From Marinobacter sp. (GTDB lineage: Bacteria > Pseudomonadota > Gammaproteobacteria > Pseudomonadales > Oleiphilaceae): a stretch of DNA of 12,107 nucleotides. The DNA is taken from assembly GCA_017643965.1 (NCBI GenBank), contig JAEPMM010000056.1:1-12107 (forward strand), read 5' to 3'. A program made the position numbers and the translations under genes. This document shows positions 1-6,563 of this stretch, one piece after another; the first letter of the stretch is position 1; every line of letters starts with the position of its first letter. Under the pieces are notes generated by a model. That model saw only the letters and a program-made list of their open reading frames with translations. It was not told the DNA's origin and ran no database searches.

Positions 1-363
1 ATGGTCAGTGCGCCACTGGTGCGACTGAACTCCGAGAACGACCAGCCGGTGTCTATCGAACTGGACCTGGACTACGGTCGGGGCTGGTCTGAAGTCAGCC
101 GTGCATTGAATGAAGCGGAGATTCCGGTCGTCGACCTGAACCGCAGTGCCGGCTGGTTCAATGTGGATTTCCGCAGCGAGTCGGAACGCGATCCTGGCTG
201 GTTCAGCTGGTTTGCCGATGAAGAAGAGCCGAAGCACACCTTTGATCTGAACCTTGAAGAGCAGGACGGCGTGTTGGTAGTAACGGCATCGCGAGCCGAC
301 GGCTACGACGGTGACAATCGTTCTCCAGAGCTGCTCTCGGAATTGTTCGAATATCTTTACTAA
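1..363 (+). CDS. bamC: Outer membrane protein assembly factor BamC, C-terminal part (gene cut by window start)
   Basis: The reading frame is open from base 1 and ends at TAA 361-363. The ATG at base 1 is probably an internal Met, because BamC lipoproteins are usually around 340 residues and only 120 are visible. The visible part looks like the C-terminal helix-grip domain: an alternating beta pattern (SIELDLDYGRGWSEVSRALN), then a helix, then an aromatic-rich stretch (GWFNVDF, PGWFSWF). BamC is an outer-membrane lipoprotein of the BAM complex, which inserts beta-barrel proteins. purC starts 44 bases downstream with no terminator between, the bamC-purC arrangement common in gammaproteobacteria, and this neighbour strengthens the call. 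The lipobox and N-terminal part lie outside the window and cannot be checked. Confidence 0.82.
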   Translation: MVSAPLVRLNSENDQPVSIELDLDYGRGWSEVSRALNEAEIPVVDLNRSAGWFNVDFRSESERDPGWFSWFADEEEPKHTFDLNLEEQDGVLVVTASRADGYDGDNRSPELLSELFEYLY

Positions 364-407
364 TTACCAGGTGCCGGCTGCAGGCCGGGCATCTCCGGAG
401 ACCTGAA

Positions 408-1121
408 ATGGAAAAGCGCGAAGAACTGTATGCCGGCAAGGCCAAATCTGTTTACCGTACGGACGATCCCGAGCGGTTTGTGCTGGTGTTCCGTGACGAT
501 ACTTCTGCGTTCGATGGCGAGAAAAAAGAGCAGTTGAACCGCAAAGGCATGGTTAACAACCGTTTTAATGCCTTTGTCATGGAAAAGCTGGAGGCCGCTG
601 GTGTACCCACGCACTTCGAGGGACTGCTGTCGCCGACCGAGTCGCTGGTGAAAAAACTGGATATGATTCCGGTAGAGTGCGTGGTTCGTAATATTTCCGC
701 CGGCAGCCTTTGCCGCAGGCTGGGTGTGGAGGAAGGGCAGAACCTGACTCCGCCGACCTACGAGCTGTTTCTCAAGAACGATGCCTTGCATGACCCGATG
801 GTCAACGAGTCCCTTGCCGTAAGCTTCGGCTGGGCCAGCGCTGACGAACTCGCGCGAATGAAAGAGCTCACCTATAAGGTGAACGATGTGCTGAAGGCTT
901 TGTTTGACGACGCCGGCATGCTGCTGGTGGACTACAAACTGGAGTTCGGCCGTGCCGGTGGCGATATCGTTCTGGGTGATGAGTTCAGCCCGGACGGTTG
1001 CCGTATCTGGGACAAGGAAACCCGCAAGAAGATGGACAAGGACCGTTTCCGCCAGGGATTGGGTGATGTGATTGAAACCTATGAGGAAGTTGGTCGCCGT
1101 CTGGGCATTCAGTTCGACTGA
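408..1121 (+). CDS. purC: Phosphoribosylaminoimidazole-succinocarboxamide synthase (SAICAR synthetase)
   Basis: This cytoplasmic enzyme of de novo purine synthesis joins CAIR and L-aspartate using ATP to give SAICAR. The product is 237 residues, the same length as E. coli PurC. Family landmarks are intact: the N-terminal ELYAGKAKSVY nucleotide-binding segment, FRDDTSAFDG, the PVECVVRNISAGS block, VDYKLEFGR, and the C-terminal GDEFSPDGCRIWD segment with metal/substrate-contacting acidic residues. The ATG at 408 follows a CGGAG ribosome-binding site at 396-400. It is probably co-transcribed with bamC just upstream. I see no terminator in the 35 bases before the next gene. A 260-codon open frame runs antisense to it and is a codon-bias shadow. 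Confidence 0.97.
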   Translation: MEKREELYAGKAKSVYRTDDPERFVLVFRDDTSAFDGEKKEQLNRKGMVNNRFNAFVMEKLEAAGVPTHFEGLLSPTESLVKKLDMIPVECVVRNISAGSLCRRLGVEEGQNLTPPTYELFLKNDALHDPMVNESLAVSFGWASADELARMKELTYKVNDVLKALFDDAGMLLVDYKLEFGRAGGDIVLGDEFSPDGCRIWDKETRKKMDKDRFRQGLGDVIETYEEVGRRLGIQFD

Positions 1122-1156
1122 CCGACGATAACCACACAACAACGAATGGGTGTTAT

Positions 1157-1900
1157 ATGCGTAAACTGATTCTTGCCCTGGTCGGCACCGCTGCTCTGAC
1201 AGCGCCTGTAGTTCACGCCGATGTTATCGGTCTCGGTGCCAACGTGAGTTACTGGGACTCGGACCTTTCCGGCGACGTCCGCAACGGCGGCGATGTGGTC
1301 GATGTGGAAAACGATCTGGATCTGAGCAGCGACTCCAACGCCAATCTGAGCGCCTACATTGAGCACCCGGTTCCCTTGCTGCCAAACGTGCGGCTGAACT
1401 ACACGAAAATCGAACAGGACGGGCGTGGGGAGATCGGCGCAAACTTTGACAACATCCTTGTTGGGGTTTCGGGTGTCGCAGAGGTGCAATCCGATCTGGG
1501 GCTGAAACAGCTGGACCTGACTCTTTACTATGAAGTTCTTGATAACTGGGTAAATTTGGATCTCGGCATTACCGCTCGTGATCTTGATGGCGAATTGACA
1601 GTACAGGAAGTGGCGGGGACTGCAGTCAGTCAGACGGAAGTGGACGCTGTCATCCCGATGGGCTATCTCGCTGCCCGTTTTGATCTGCCGTTTACCGGCG
1701 TTTCCGTGGGTGGCGAAGCCAATGTGATCAGCTTCGACGGTGACTCGGTCTACGACTACAACGCATACGGTCAGTTCGAGGTTGCGCTGTTGCAACTGCG
1801 AGCCGGCTACCGCCAAATTGCCATCGACTACGAAGATGGCGACGACGAGTTGGATATCGACCTCGGTGGCCCCTTTGTGAGCGCCGGCGTTCGATTCTGA
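1157..1900 (+). CDS. Outer membrane beta-barrel protein (TIGR04219-like)
   Basis: The 247-residue product starts with a typical Sec signal peptide (MRKLILALVGTAALTAPVVHA, cleavage expected after Ala21). The rest alternates polar and hydrophobic residues, with many Asp/Asn/Gly turns, and ends in ...VSAGVRF. A C-terminal Phe is the recognition signal for BAM-dependent outer-membrane insertion. The mature N-terminus (DVIGLGANVSYWDSDLSGDV) resembles the TIGR04219 family of proteobacterial outer-membrane beta-barrels, whose function is unknown. The C-terminal strands carry acidic turns (DYEDGDDELDID) that could be periplasmic or extracellular loops. The ribosome-binding site is weak (AATGGG). The epimerase gene follows after 14 bases, so the two are probably one transcript. 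Family assignment is from memory of sequence style; the barrel call itself is firmer. Confidence 0.8.
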   Translation: MRKLILALVGTAALTAPVVHADVIGLGANVSYWDSDLSGDVRNGGDVVDVENDLDLSSDSNANLSAYIEHPVPLLPNVRLNYTKIEQDGRGEIGANFDNILVGVSGVAEVQSDLGLKQLDLTLYYEVLDNWVNLDLGITARDLDGELTVQEVAGTAVSQTEVDAVIPMGYLAARFDLPFTGVSVGGEANVISFDGDSVYDYNAYGQFEVALLQLRAGYRQIAIDYEDGDDELDIDLGGPFVSAGVRF

Positions 1901-1914
1901 CAGGGAGAGATACC

Positions 1915-2922
1915 TTGAAAATCCTGGTAACGGGAACCGCCGGGTTCATCGGCTCGCACCTTGCTCACCGCCTGCTGGATCGCGGTGACGAAGTGATCGG
2001 CGTGGATAACGTCAACGACTATTACGACGTGAGCCTGAAGGAAGCCCGCCTTGCGCGCCTGACTGGCAAGCCGGGTTTCACCGAAGTTCGCGAGGACGTG
2101 GCTGACCGTGAGGTGATGGAAGCACTGTTCCGTGAACACAAACCGGAGCGGGTAGTGCATCTGGCAGCGCAGGCGGGGGTTCGTTATTCCCTTGAGAACC
2201 CCCATGCCTACGTGGAGGCGAACCTTGTCGGGTTCATGAATATCCTCGAGGGCTGCCGTCATAACGACGTCGAGCACCTGGTGTATGCCTCCAGCAGCTC
2301 CGTGTACGGCGCTAACGAAGCCATGCCGTTCTCGGTGCATGACAACGTGGATCATCCACTGAGCCTCTACGCCGCCTCCAAGAAAGCCAATGAGCTGATG
2401 GCGCATACTTACAGCCACCTGTATAACCTGCCGACAACGGGGCTGCGCTTCTTCACGGTCTATGGCCCCTGGGGTCGCCCGGATATGGCTCTGTTTATCT
2501 TCACCAGGAAGATTCTGGCGGGCGAACCGATTGACGTCTTCAACCATGGCCACCACAAGCGGGATTTCACCTACATTGACGACATCGTCGAAGGTGTCAT
2601 TCGCACGCTCGACCATGTCGCCGAGCCCAACGAGGACTGGAGTGGTGCGCAGCCGGACCCGGGCACCAGCAAGGGACCGTACCGAATCTACAACATCGGC
2701 AGTAACAATCCGGTGGAGCTGTCGCGCTTTATTGAGATTATCGAAGAGCGGGTAGGCAAGAAGGCGGATAAAAACCTGTTGCCGTTGCAGCCGGGTGATG
2801 TGCCGGCCACCTATGCCAATGTGGACGATCTGATCAAAGACGTGGGTTACAAGCCGTCCACAACGGTAGACGAGGGCATTGCCAACTTCGTCGACTGGTA
2901 TCGGGATTTCTATAAGGTGTAG
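1915..2922 (+). CDS. NAD-dependent nucleotide-sugar epimerase, UDP-glucuronate 4-epimerase type
   Basis: This 335-residue protein is an extended short-chain dehydrogenase/reductase. The Rossmann motif is at residues 7-13 (GTAGFIG). SSSSVYG spans 126-132, and the catalytic Tyr152/Lys156 pair lies in YAASK. The segments NVNDYYDVSLKEARL, FFTVYGPWGRPDMALF and HKRDFTYIDDIVEG are typical of the UDP-glucuronate 4-epimerase (LspL/Cap1J) branch, which makes UDP-galacturonate for capsule, LPS or exopolysaccharide. The start is TTG at 1915, preceded by GGGAGA at 1903-1908. An ATG start is not available at the conserved MKILVTG N-terminus, so TTG is well supported. The 14-base gap suggests co-transcription with the outer-membrane barrel gene. 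No glycosyltransferase or capsule genes lie next to it, so its pathway is not shown here. A bidirectional terminator follows. Confidence 0.92.
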   Translation: MKILVTGTAGFIGSHLAHRLLDRGDEVIGVDNVNDYYDVSLKEARLARLTGKPGFTEVREDVADREVMEALFREHKPERVVHLAAQAGVRYSLENPHAYVEANLVGFMNILEGCRHNDVEHLVYASSSSVYGANEAMPFSVHDNVDHPLSLYAASKKANELMAHTYSHLYNLPTTGLRFFTVYGPWGRPDMALFIFTRKILAGEPIDVFNHGHHKRDFTYIDDIVEGVIRTLDHVAEPNEDWSGAQPDPGTSKGPYRIYNIGSNNPVELSRFIEIIEERVGKKADKNLLPLQPGDVPATYANVDDLIKDVGYKPSTTVDEGIANFVDWYRDFYKV

Positions 2923-2936
2923 CCGACACACCAGAC

Positions 2937-2966
2937 AAAAAAGGCCAGCGACTGCTGGCCTTTTTT
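2937..2966. terminator. Bidirectional intrinsic terminator between convergent genes
   Basis: A perfect 7-bp stem GGCCAGC/GCTGGCC (2943-2949 with 2954-2960) closes a GACT loop. It is flanked by A6 (2937-2942) and T6 (2961-2966), so it gives a stem plus U-tract in both directions. It sits just past the stop of the epimerase gene (+) and the stop of the RluA-family gene (-), and can terminate both. Confidence 0.93.
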
Positions 2967-2970
2967 GTGA

Positions 2971-3792
2971 TCAGGCGTCCGGCAAAACGCTGTTCAGAGA
3001 GGCTGGCAGATTTAGTTGACGTTTTTTTCGGCTCAGCGGGCAGGTGAACTCAAGCTCTGCGGCCACCAGCTGCAGAGGCACCGCCGCCGCGGTGCCGTAG
3101 AGCCGGTCGCCTGTAATCGGGTGGTTCAGTCCGGCGAGGTGGCGACGGATCTGGTGTTTGCGGCCGGTTTCAATGGTCACCTCCACCACCGTCGTGTCGC
3201 TGTCCGGATCGTGGGCCAGGGTGGTGACATGGCTGATCGCTTCCTTGTCTTCGACCGGCGCATTGATGCTCATCGCGTTGACCTCCAGGTGACCGTTGAC
3301 CCTCGCGTGGTAAAGCTTGCGCAGGGCTCGTCCGGCGAACAGGTCTGACAGGGCCGCGGCGGCCTTGCTGTCGTGGGCGATCAGCATCAGCCCGGCGGCG
3401 TCTGCATCCAGCCGGTGAACGAGAAAGCAGGGCTTTGCCAGTCGCACCTCCGCTTCGCGCAACAGGCTGCAATGATCGCCCCATTGGGATCCCTGGGCCA
3501 GCAATCCGTGCGGCTTGAACCACACGCTATATTGGCCAAAGTCGGTCAGAAGTTCTGCCGGCTCGGCCTTGCGCGCCAGTACGATGTCATCGTAAAACAG
3601 TTGCAGCCGGGTGCCGGCTTTCACTTCCCGCTTGGCCTTCCGCAAGCGCACCTGTTTGCCTTTGTTGGTCCAACGGCAGGCGCCCTTGGCCATCGCGTCC
3701 TTGATGCGCATCTTGGACAACCCGGTTGCCTCACTGAGTGCATCTACGGCGGTCTGGGGCGTTTTCAGGGTAATGTCTACAATCGTGCGCAT
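2971..3792 (-). CDS. RluA-family RNA pseudouridine synthase
   Basis: The 273-residue product converts specific uridines in rRNA or tRNA to pseudouridine; the exact target cannot be read from sequence. An S4-like RNA-binding region occupies roughly residues 12-65. The catalytic motif HRLDAD is at 126-131 with Asp129 as the expected nucleophile, followed by AAGLMLIAH. The conserved C-terminal block GRKHQIRRHLAGLNHPITGD lies near residue 235. The usual family wording after HRLD is R/M-D/A-T-S-G; here it is A-D-A-A-G, a mild departure. I chose ATG 3792 because the predicted S4 region begins soon after it. An in-frame GTG at 3870 would add 26 residues without domain character. The gene is divergent from the lipocalin gene and ends at a shared terminator. 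Confidence 0.88.
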   Translation of the reverse strand: MRTIVDITLKTPQTAVDALSEATGLSKMRIKDAMAKGACRWTNKGKQVRLRKAKREVKAGTRLQLFYDDIVLARKAEPAELLTDFGQYSVWFKPHGLLAQGSQWGDHCSLLREAEVRLAKPCFLVHRLDADAAGLMLIAHDSKAAAALSDLFAGRALRKLYHARVNGHLEVNAMSINAPVEDKEAISHVTTLAHDPDSDTTVVEVTIETGRKHQIRRHLAGLNHPITGDRLYGTAAAVPLQLVAAELEFTCPLSRKKRQLNLPASLNSVLPDA

Positions 3793-3927
3793 AGGGTTTT
3801 CGGTTCCGGATAGGAAAGTGACTGATCGAATACGTTCAGTATACCCGTAGTTACTGGTGGGTACGCCCACTCGGGCCGGATTCGTGGGTTAATATTCTGT
3901 GTGGGTGGGAATTCAGGGAGCAGGGCT

Positions 3928-4452
3928 ATGAGAACGTGGGTGTCAGTGGCATTGATGAGCTTGCTGGCGGGTTGCACCAGCGTGCCGGAGGGCATTGAAC
4001 CGGTTCGCAGTTTTGATGCGGATCGTTACCTGGGCACCTGGTACGAAATTGCCAGGCTGGATCATTCCTTCGAGCGCGGCCTGCGCAACGTCCGGGCGGA
4101 ATACAGCCGTAACGCGGATGGCAGTATCAAGGTCACTAACCGTGGCTACAACGTTGAGGAAGGAGAGTGGGAACAGGCAGACGGGCGTGCGGTGTTTGTG
4201 GGTGACGACAGCACCGGGCACCTGAAAGTCTCGTTTTTCGGACCCTTTTATGCCTCTTATGTGGTATTCGAGCTGGAACACGAGGACTATTCCTACGCCT
4301 ACGTGACCGGCTATAACCGTGAGTATCTCTGGTTTCTCTCGCGCACGCCCGAGGTCAGTGACGACGCCCTTGAGGCGTTCAGGGCCCGCGCCAGGGCGGA
4401 GGGCTTTGATCTCGACGAGTTGATCGTGGTAGAGCAGGAGAAGAACATTTAA
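3928..4452 (+). CDS. blc: Outer-membrane lipoprotein lipocalin, Blc type
   Basis: The 174-residue product has a lipoprotein signal peptide with lipobox LAGC at residues 13-16, so Cys16 should be lipidated. The next residue is Thr, not Asp, which predicts outer-membrane sorting. The first lipocalin motif is clear (YLGTWYEIARLDHSFERGL), followed by the expected strands (NVRAEYS, KVTNRGYN, GHLKVSFF), a YAYVTGYNREYLWFLSR segment and a C-terminal helix with ELIVVEQ. E. coli Blc is 177 residues. Bacterial lipocalins of this kind bind lysophospholipids or fatty acids and are linked to envelope stress. ATG 3928 is favoured because AGGGAG at 3915-3920 lies 7 bases upstream and the lipoprotein signal begins there. 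An in-frame GTG at 3901 would put a polar extension in front. Confidence 0.93.
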   Translation: MRTWVSVALMSLLAGCTSVPEGIEPVRSFDADRYLGTWYEIARLDHSFERGLRNVRAEYSRNADGSIKVTNRGYNVEEGEWEQADGRAVFVGDDSTGHLKVSFFGPFYASYVVFELEHEDYSYAYVTGYNREYLWFLSRTPEVSDDALEAFRARARAEGFDLDELIVVEQEKNI

Positions 4453-4476
4453 GAAGCGAACCAAAACCCGGAAATA

Positions 4477-4534
4477 ACGACTGCCCCCGCACGTCGAGAT
4501 TATTTACAGTCGTCTGTATCACGTACCGGGGGCA
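4477..4534. other. Nested inverted repeats between convergent genes (possible transcript-end structure)
   Basis: TGCCCCCG (4482-4489) pairs perfectly with CGGGGGCA (4527-4534). A second pair, ACGACTG (4477-4483) with CAGTCGT (4507-4513), shares two bases with the first, so the two hairpins exclude each other. The region lies between the stops of the lipocalin (+) and PEP-CTERM (-) genes. There is no clear T-tract on either side, so this is not a classic intrinsic terminator; a role in ending or protecting the transcripts is inferred from position. Confidence 0.4.
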
Positions 4535-4539
4535 CAGGT

Positions 4540-5094
4540 TCAGTGTTGCTTTGCTCTGAGGGAGTAGCGCCTCAGACCAATAACCCCGAGGCCGAGTCCG
4601 AGTAATGACAGCGTGGCAGGTTCCGGGACGATGATCTTCTCGCCTGGCATCCATTCTCCAATATAGGCGTTCGAGTGGTTTTCGGTTGAAAAAATGAAAT
4701 GCTGACCATCCGTGCCGTTGTTGAGGAAATGGGCCGGATTGCCATTGATCGGCATTGTGGCCTCAAGAAACATGTTTATGCTGGTGCCGTCGGGCATGGC
4801 GCCTTCCATGAATGAATTGATGCCGTAGTAGCCCGATCCATCCTGGTTGAACCATCTGAACTGGGCTGTAATGTCCGCTCCTCCCTGAAAATCGATATCA
4901 AAAAACCGTGTCGTATAGCGAAGCTTCGTGATCTGACGCGAGTCTGCGTCAACCAGGAGCGTCATGTCGGCGCGATCCGTTGCTCCCCCAGGGATGCCGG
5001 TGCGCTCTTTTGTCAGAACCTCAAACGTGTATTGAATCAGTGTGGCTTCAGCCTGAGCGGAAAGAAACAGCATTGTTATCAGAATCCATTTCAT
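4540..5094 (-). CDS. PEP-CTERM sorting-domain secreted protein
   Basis: This 184-residue protein has a Sec signal peptide (MKWILITMLFLSAQAEA, cleavage after Ala17) and a C-terminal PEP-CTERM signal. The signal consists of VPEPA at 156-160, a hydrophobic segment LSLLGLGLGVIGL (162-174), then the basic RRYSLRAKQH tail. Such proteins are cut by exosortase (XrtA/EpsH) at the inner membrane and exported, often with exopolysaccharide. The middle (18-155) is cysteine-free, rich in Gly/Asn/Thr and predicted to be beta-rich; I recognise no named domain. The start ATG at 5094 follows AGGGAG at 5103-5108. A sigma-54-type promoter sits just upstream, in keeping with reported RpoN/PrsR control of PEP-CTERM genes. 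No exosortase is present in this window. Confidence 0.93.
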   Translation of the reverse strand: MKWILITMLFLSAQAEATLIQYTFEVLTKERTGIPGGATDRADMTLLVDADSRQITKLRYTTRFFDIDFQGGADITAQFRWFNQDGSGYYGINSFMEGAMPDGTSINMFLEATMPINGNPAHFLNNGTDGQHFIFSTENHSNAYIGEWMPGEKIIVPEPATLSLLGLGLGVIGLRRYSLRAKQH

Positions 5095-5129
5095 TGGTCG
5101 TGCTCCCTAAATTGCTGAGAAAGATCGAC

Positions 5130-5145
5130 AGCAAGGTTCAGGCCA
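5130..5145 (-). promoter_or_regulatory. Sigma-54 (RpoN) promoter of the PEP-CTERM gene
   Basis: On the minus strand the sequence is TGGCCTGAACCTTGCT, against the consensus TGGCACG-N4-TTGCW. The invariant GG (-24) and GC (-12) are exactly 12 bases apart, and only two positions of the consensus differ. The start of transcription would fall near 5119, about 25 bases before the start codon, leaving room for the AGGGAG ribosome-binding site at 5103-5108. Location, orientation and spacing all fit. Experimental support is lacking. Confidence 0.75.
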
Positions 5146-5273
5146 ATGTCAATAAATCAGGGACTTACTGCCGTGTGTCTTGGTCAACTGTAAGGAAATT
5201 TGACGCGCCGAGATGAGGGGGCGACCCGGGTGAACTGCCGGTGACGGGGATAGGCTGTAAACCACTCACGCAC
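5146..5273. promoter_or_regulatory. Gene-free stretch upstream of the sigma-54 promoter; possible enhancer region
   Basis: No coding frame with family character is visible between the sigma-54 promoter and the tRNA-Val terminator. Sigma-54 promoters need an activator bound upstream, typically 70-200 bases away, and this stretch is the right size. The only symmetry I noticed is a short inverted pair, CTTAC ... GTAAG, in the 5172-5202 area. I do not know the motif of the relevant activator, so no operator is assigned. Confidence 0.25.
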
Positions 5274-5313
5274 AAAAAAAGCCAGTTCTCACGCATTACG
5301 CGAGCGACTGACT
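5274..5313 (-). terminator. Intrinsic terminator of the tRNA-Val gene
   Basis: Read on the minus strand, the lower stem AGTCAGT/ACTGGCT (one G-U pair) continues through a small internal loop into an upper stem CTCGCG/CGTGAG with loop TAATG, then seven T residues. It starts 13 bases after the tRNA 3' end. Confidence 0.85.
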
Positions 5314-5326
5314 TTTCTCACAGAGG

Positions 5327-5403
<77 letters not shown>

Positions 5404-5422
5404 GTCTCTGCAACGGGGACGA

Positions 5423-5451
5423 AATATACTGATTCCGGCTGTGTGGGTCAA
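5423..5451 (-). promoter_or_regulatory. Sigma-70 promoter of tRNA-Val
   Basis: On the minus strand, -35 TTGACC (5446-5451) and -10 TATATT (5423-5428) are separated by exactly 17 bases. The bases after the -10 (TCGTCCCCG) are GC-rich, the discriminator type seen in stable-RNA promoters under stringent control. Transcription would start about 10-15 bases before the tRNA. Confidence 0.82.
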
Positions 5452-5457
5452 CCACTT

Positions 5458-6408
5458 TTATACGGGCTTTCGGTGGCGCAGCCAGCCTTTCAGTGCCTTG
5501 CTGATCACTCCCCAGCGGTTGACCAGCAAGGCAGCAAAAATCAGCCCGCAACCGGCGAGTTGTGAGGCAACCATGGTTTCGGAAAACCAGCCGGCGGCAA
5601 ACAGGGCGACCCACACCGGCTCCAGCACCAGAATGACGACGCCGTGGCTGTTGGCAGACAGGCTCTGGGCGTAGGTCTGCAGCAGGAAGCGCCCGGCGGT
5701 GCCGATGACCGCGCTGGCGAACACCCACCACACCAGAATCGGCGAAAATGCGTCCGCCACCGGGGCCCAGGACTCCAGTAGCGAGGATTCTATCAAGGTC
5801 AGCAAACCTACGGTGATCAGCGCGATGGCGGTCAGGGGCAGGGCGGGAACCCGATGTTTCTCGACCGATTCACCGCGGCGGTTGATGACCGTCCGTTGGT
5901 TGGCGGCGCGGGTGTTCAGAGTAAAGTACAAGGCAAAGATGAACGCGGCCATCACGAAGAACAGTTGACCGAGTTCCGGGCGGAATCCGTTCTTGAGTGA
6001 CAACAGCGCCAGGCCGGCTACCGCAATGGGAATGGCAATCCAGGTGCTTGCCGGTTGGGGTTCCTTGAAGATGACTCGCGCAATGATTGGCACGATGACC
6101 ACCCCGAGGCTGGTCAGAAAGGCGCCCTCGCCAACGTGAGTGCCATGGAACAGACCCATGATCCAGCAACTCATGGCGGTACCGAACACCAACCCGACAC
6201 CGACGCTTCGGCGCAGCTGATCGGCGGACAGGCGCCTGAGTGAACGATAGGACACCAACGCCAGCAGCCCGCCGGCAAGCAAAAACCGCGCAGCCATAAA
6301 CAGCAGAGGCGGCATCAACAGGACCGCCTCTTTGGAGAACATCCAGCTGATCGCTGCCAACAAGGTCACTATGATCAGGAAAAGGTCGGATTTGTGCGCG
6401 TTGGACAT
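5458..6408 (-). CDS. EamA-family (DMT superfamily) inner-membrane transporter
   Basis: The 316-residue product is strongly hydrophobic with about ten membrane segments, arranged as two EamA repeats separated by a polar stretch (RAANQRTVINRRGESVEKHR). Such proteins export metabolites or amino acids across the inner membrane; the substrate cannot be read from sequence. Landmarks include ARFLLAGGLLAL in the first repeat and VVILVLEPVWVALFAAGWFSE in the second, matching the E-P-V/L-x-A pattern common in EamA domains. I chose ATG 6408 over the in-frame TTG 6456: the extra 16 residues are not membrane-like, and a possible -10 (TATACA, minus strand 6457-6462) lies right beside the TTG. The polar C-terminal tail (LRHRKPV) ends 55 bases upstream of the tRNA gene. 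Confidence 0.9.
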   Translation of the reverse strand: MSNAHKSDLFLIIVTLLAAISWMFSKEAVLLMPPLLFMAARFLLAGGLLALVSYRSLRRLSADQLRRSVGVGLVFGTAMSCWIMGLFHGTHVGEGAFLTSLGVVIVPIIARVIFKEPQPASTWIAIPIAVAGLALLSLKNGFRPELGQLFFVMAAFIFALYFTLNTRAANQRTVINRRGESVEKHRVPALPLTAIALITVGLLTLIESSLLESWAPVADAFSPILVWWVFASAVIGTAGRFLLQTYAQSLSANSHGVVILVLEPVWVALFAAGWFSETMVASQLAGCGLIFAALLVNRWGVISKALKGWLRHRKPV

Positions 6409-6512
6409 CGGTGTTCCGCTTAACCGGTGAGCAGAAGAAAACAGGAAAGCGGACAATGTATAGTTTGCGAACTAAAAAAGAAAGTTCCGCAGAGAGCAGG
6501 GCTGACTGTGTT

Positions 6513-6530
6513 GGGCTCATCCCTGAGCCC
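6513..6530 (-). terminator. Hairpin downstream of the lipase gene (terminator without clear T-tract)
   Basis: GGGCTCA (6513-6519) pairs perfectly with TGAGCCC (6524-6530) around a 4-base loop, 33 bases past the lipase stop. No T-run follows directly on the minus strand. The same right arm can also pair with CAGGGCT at 6497-6503, giving an alternative fold. Position suggests a transcript end or 3' protection for the lipase message. Confidence 0.45.
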
Positions 6531-6563
6531 TGACGTTCCCCACAATCCTTGTGCTCCAAGTGA

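Noticed and set aside
360..1142. 260-codon open frame on the minus strand opposite purC
   Set aside because: PurC on the plus strand matches its family along the full length. The antisense frame has no recognisable domain and reflects codon bias.
1828..2931. 367-codon minus-strand frame, longer than the epimerase it covers
   Set aside because: The plus-strand frame carries full epimerase motifs (GTAGFIG, YAASK), while the minus frame has no family features.
3793..3870. Upstream GTG start that would add 26 residues to the RluA-family protein
   Set aside because: The added residues are not conserved in character, and ATG 3792 gives the usual N-terminus just before the S4-like region.
5109..5210. 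TTGACA and TTGACC hexamers upstream of the PEP-CTERM gene as sigma-70 -35 elements
   Set aside because: No acceptable -10 lies 16-18 bases downstream of either, whereas the sigma-54 element has correct spacing.
6409..6456. Upstream TTG start for the EamA transporter
   Set aside because: It would add 16 residues with no membrane character, and a possible -10 element lies next to it, which would leave almost no leader.
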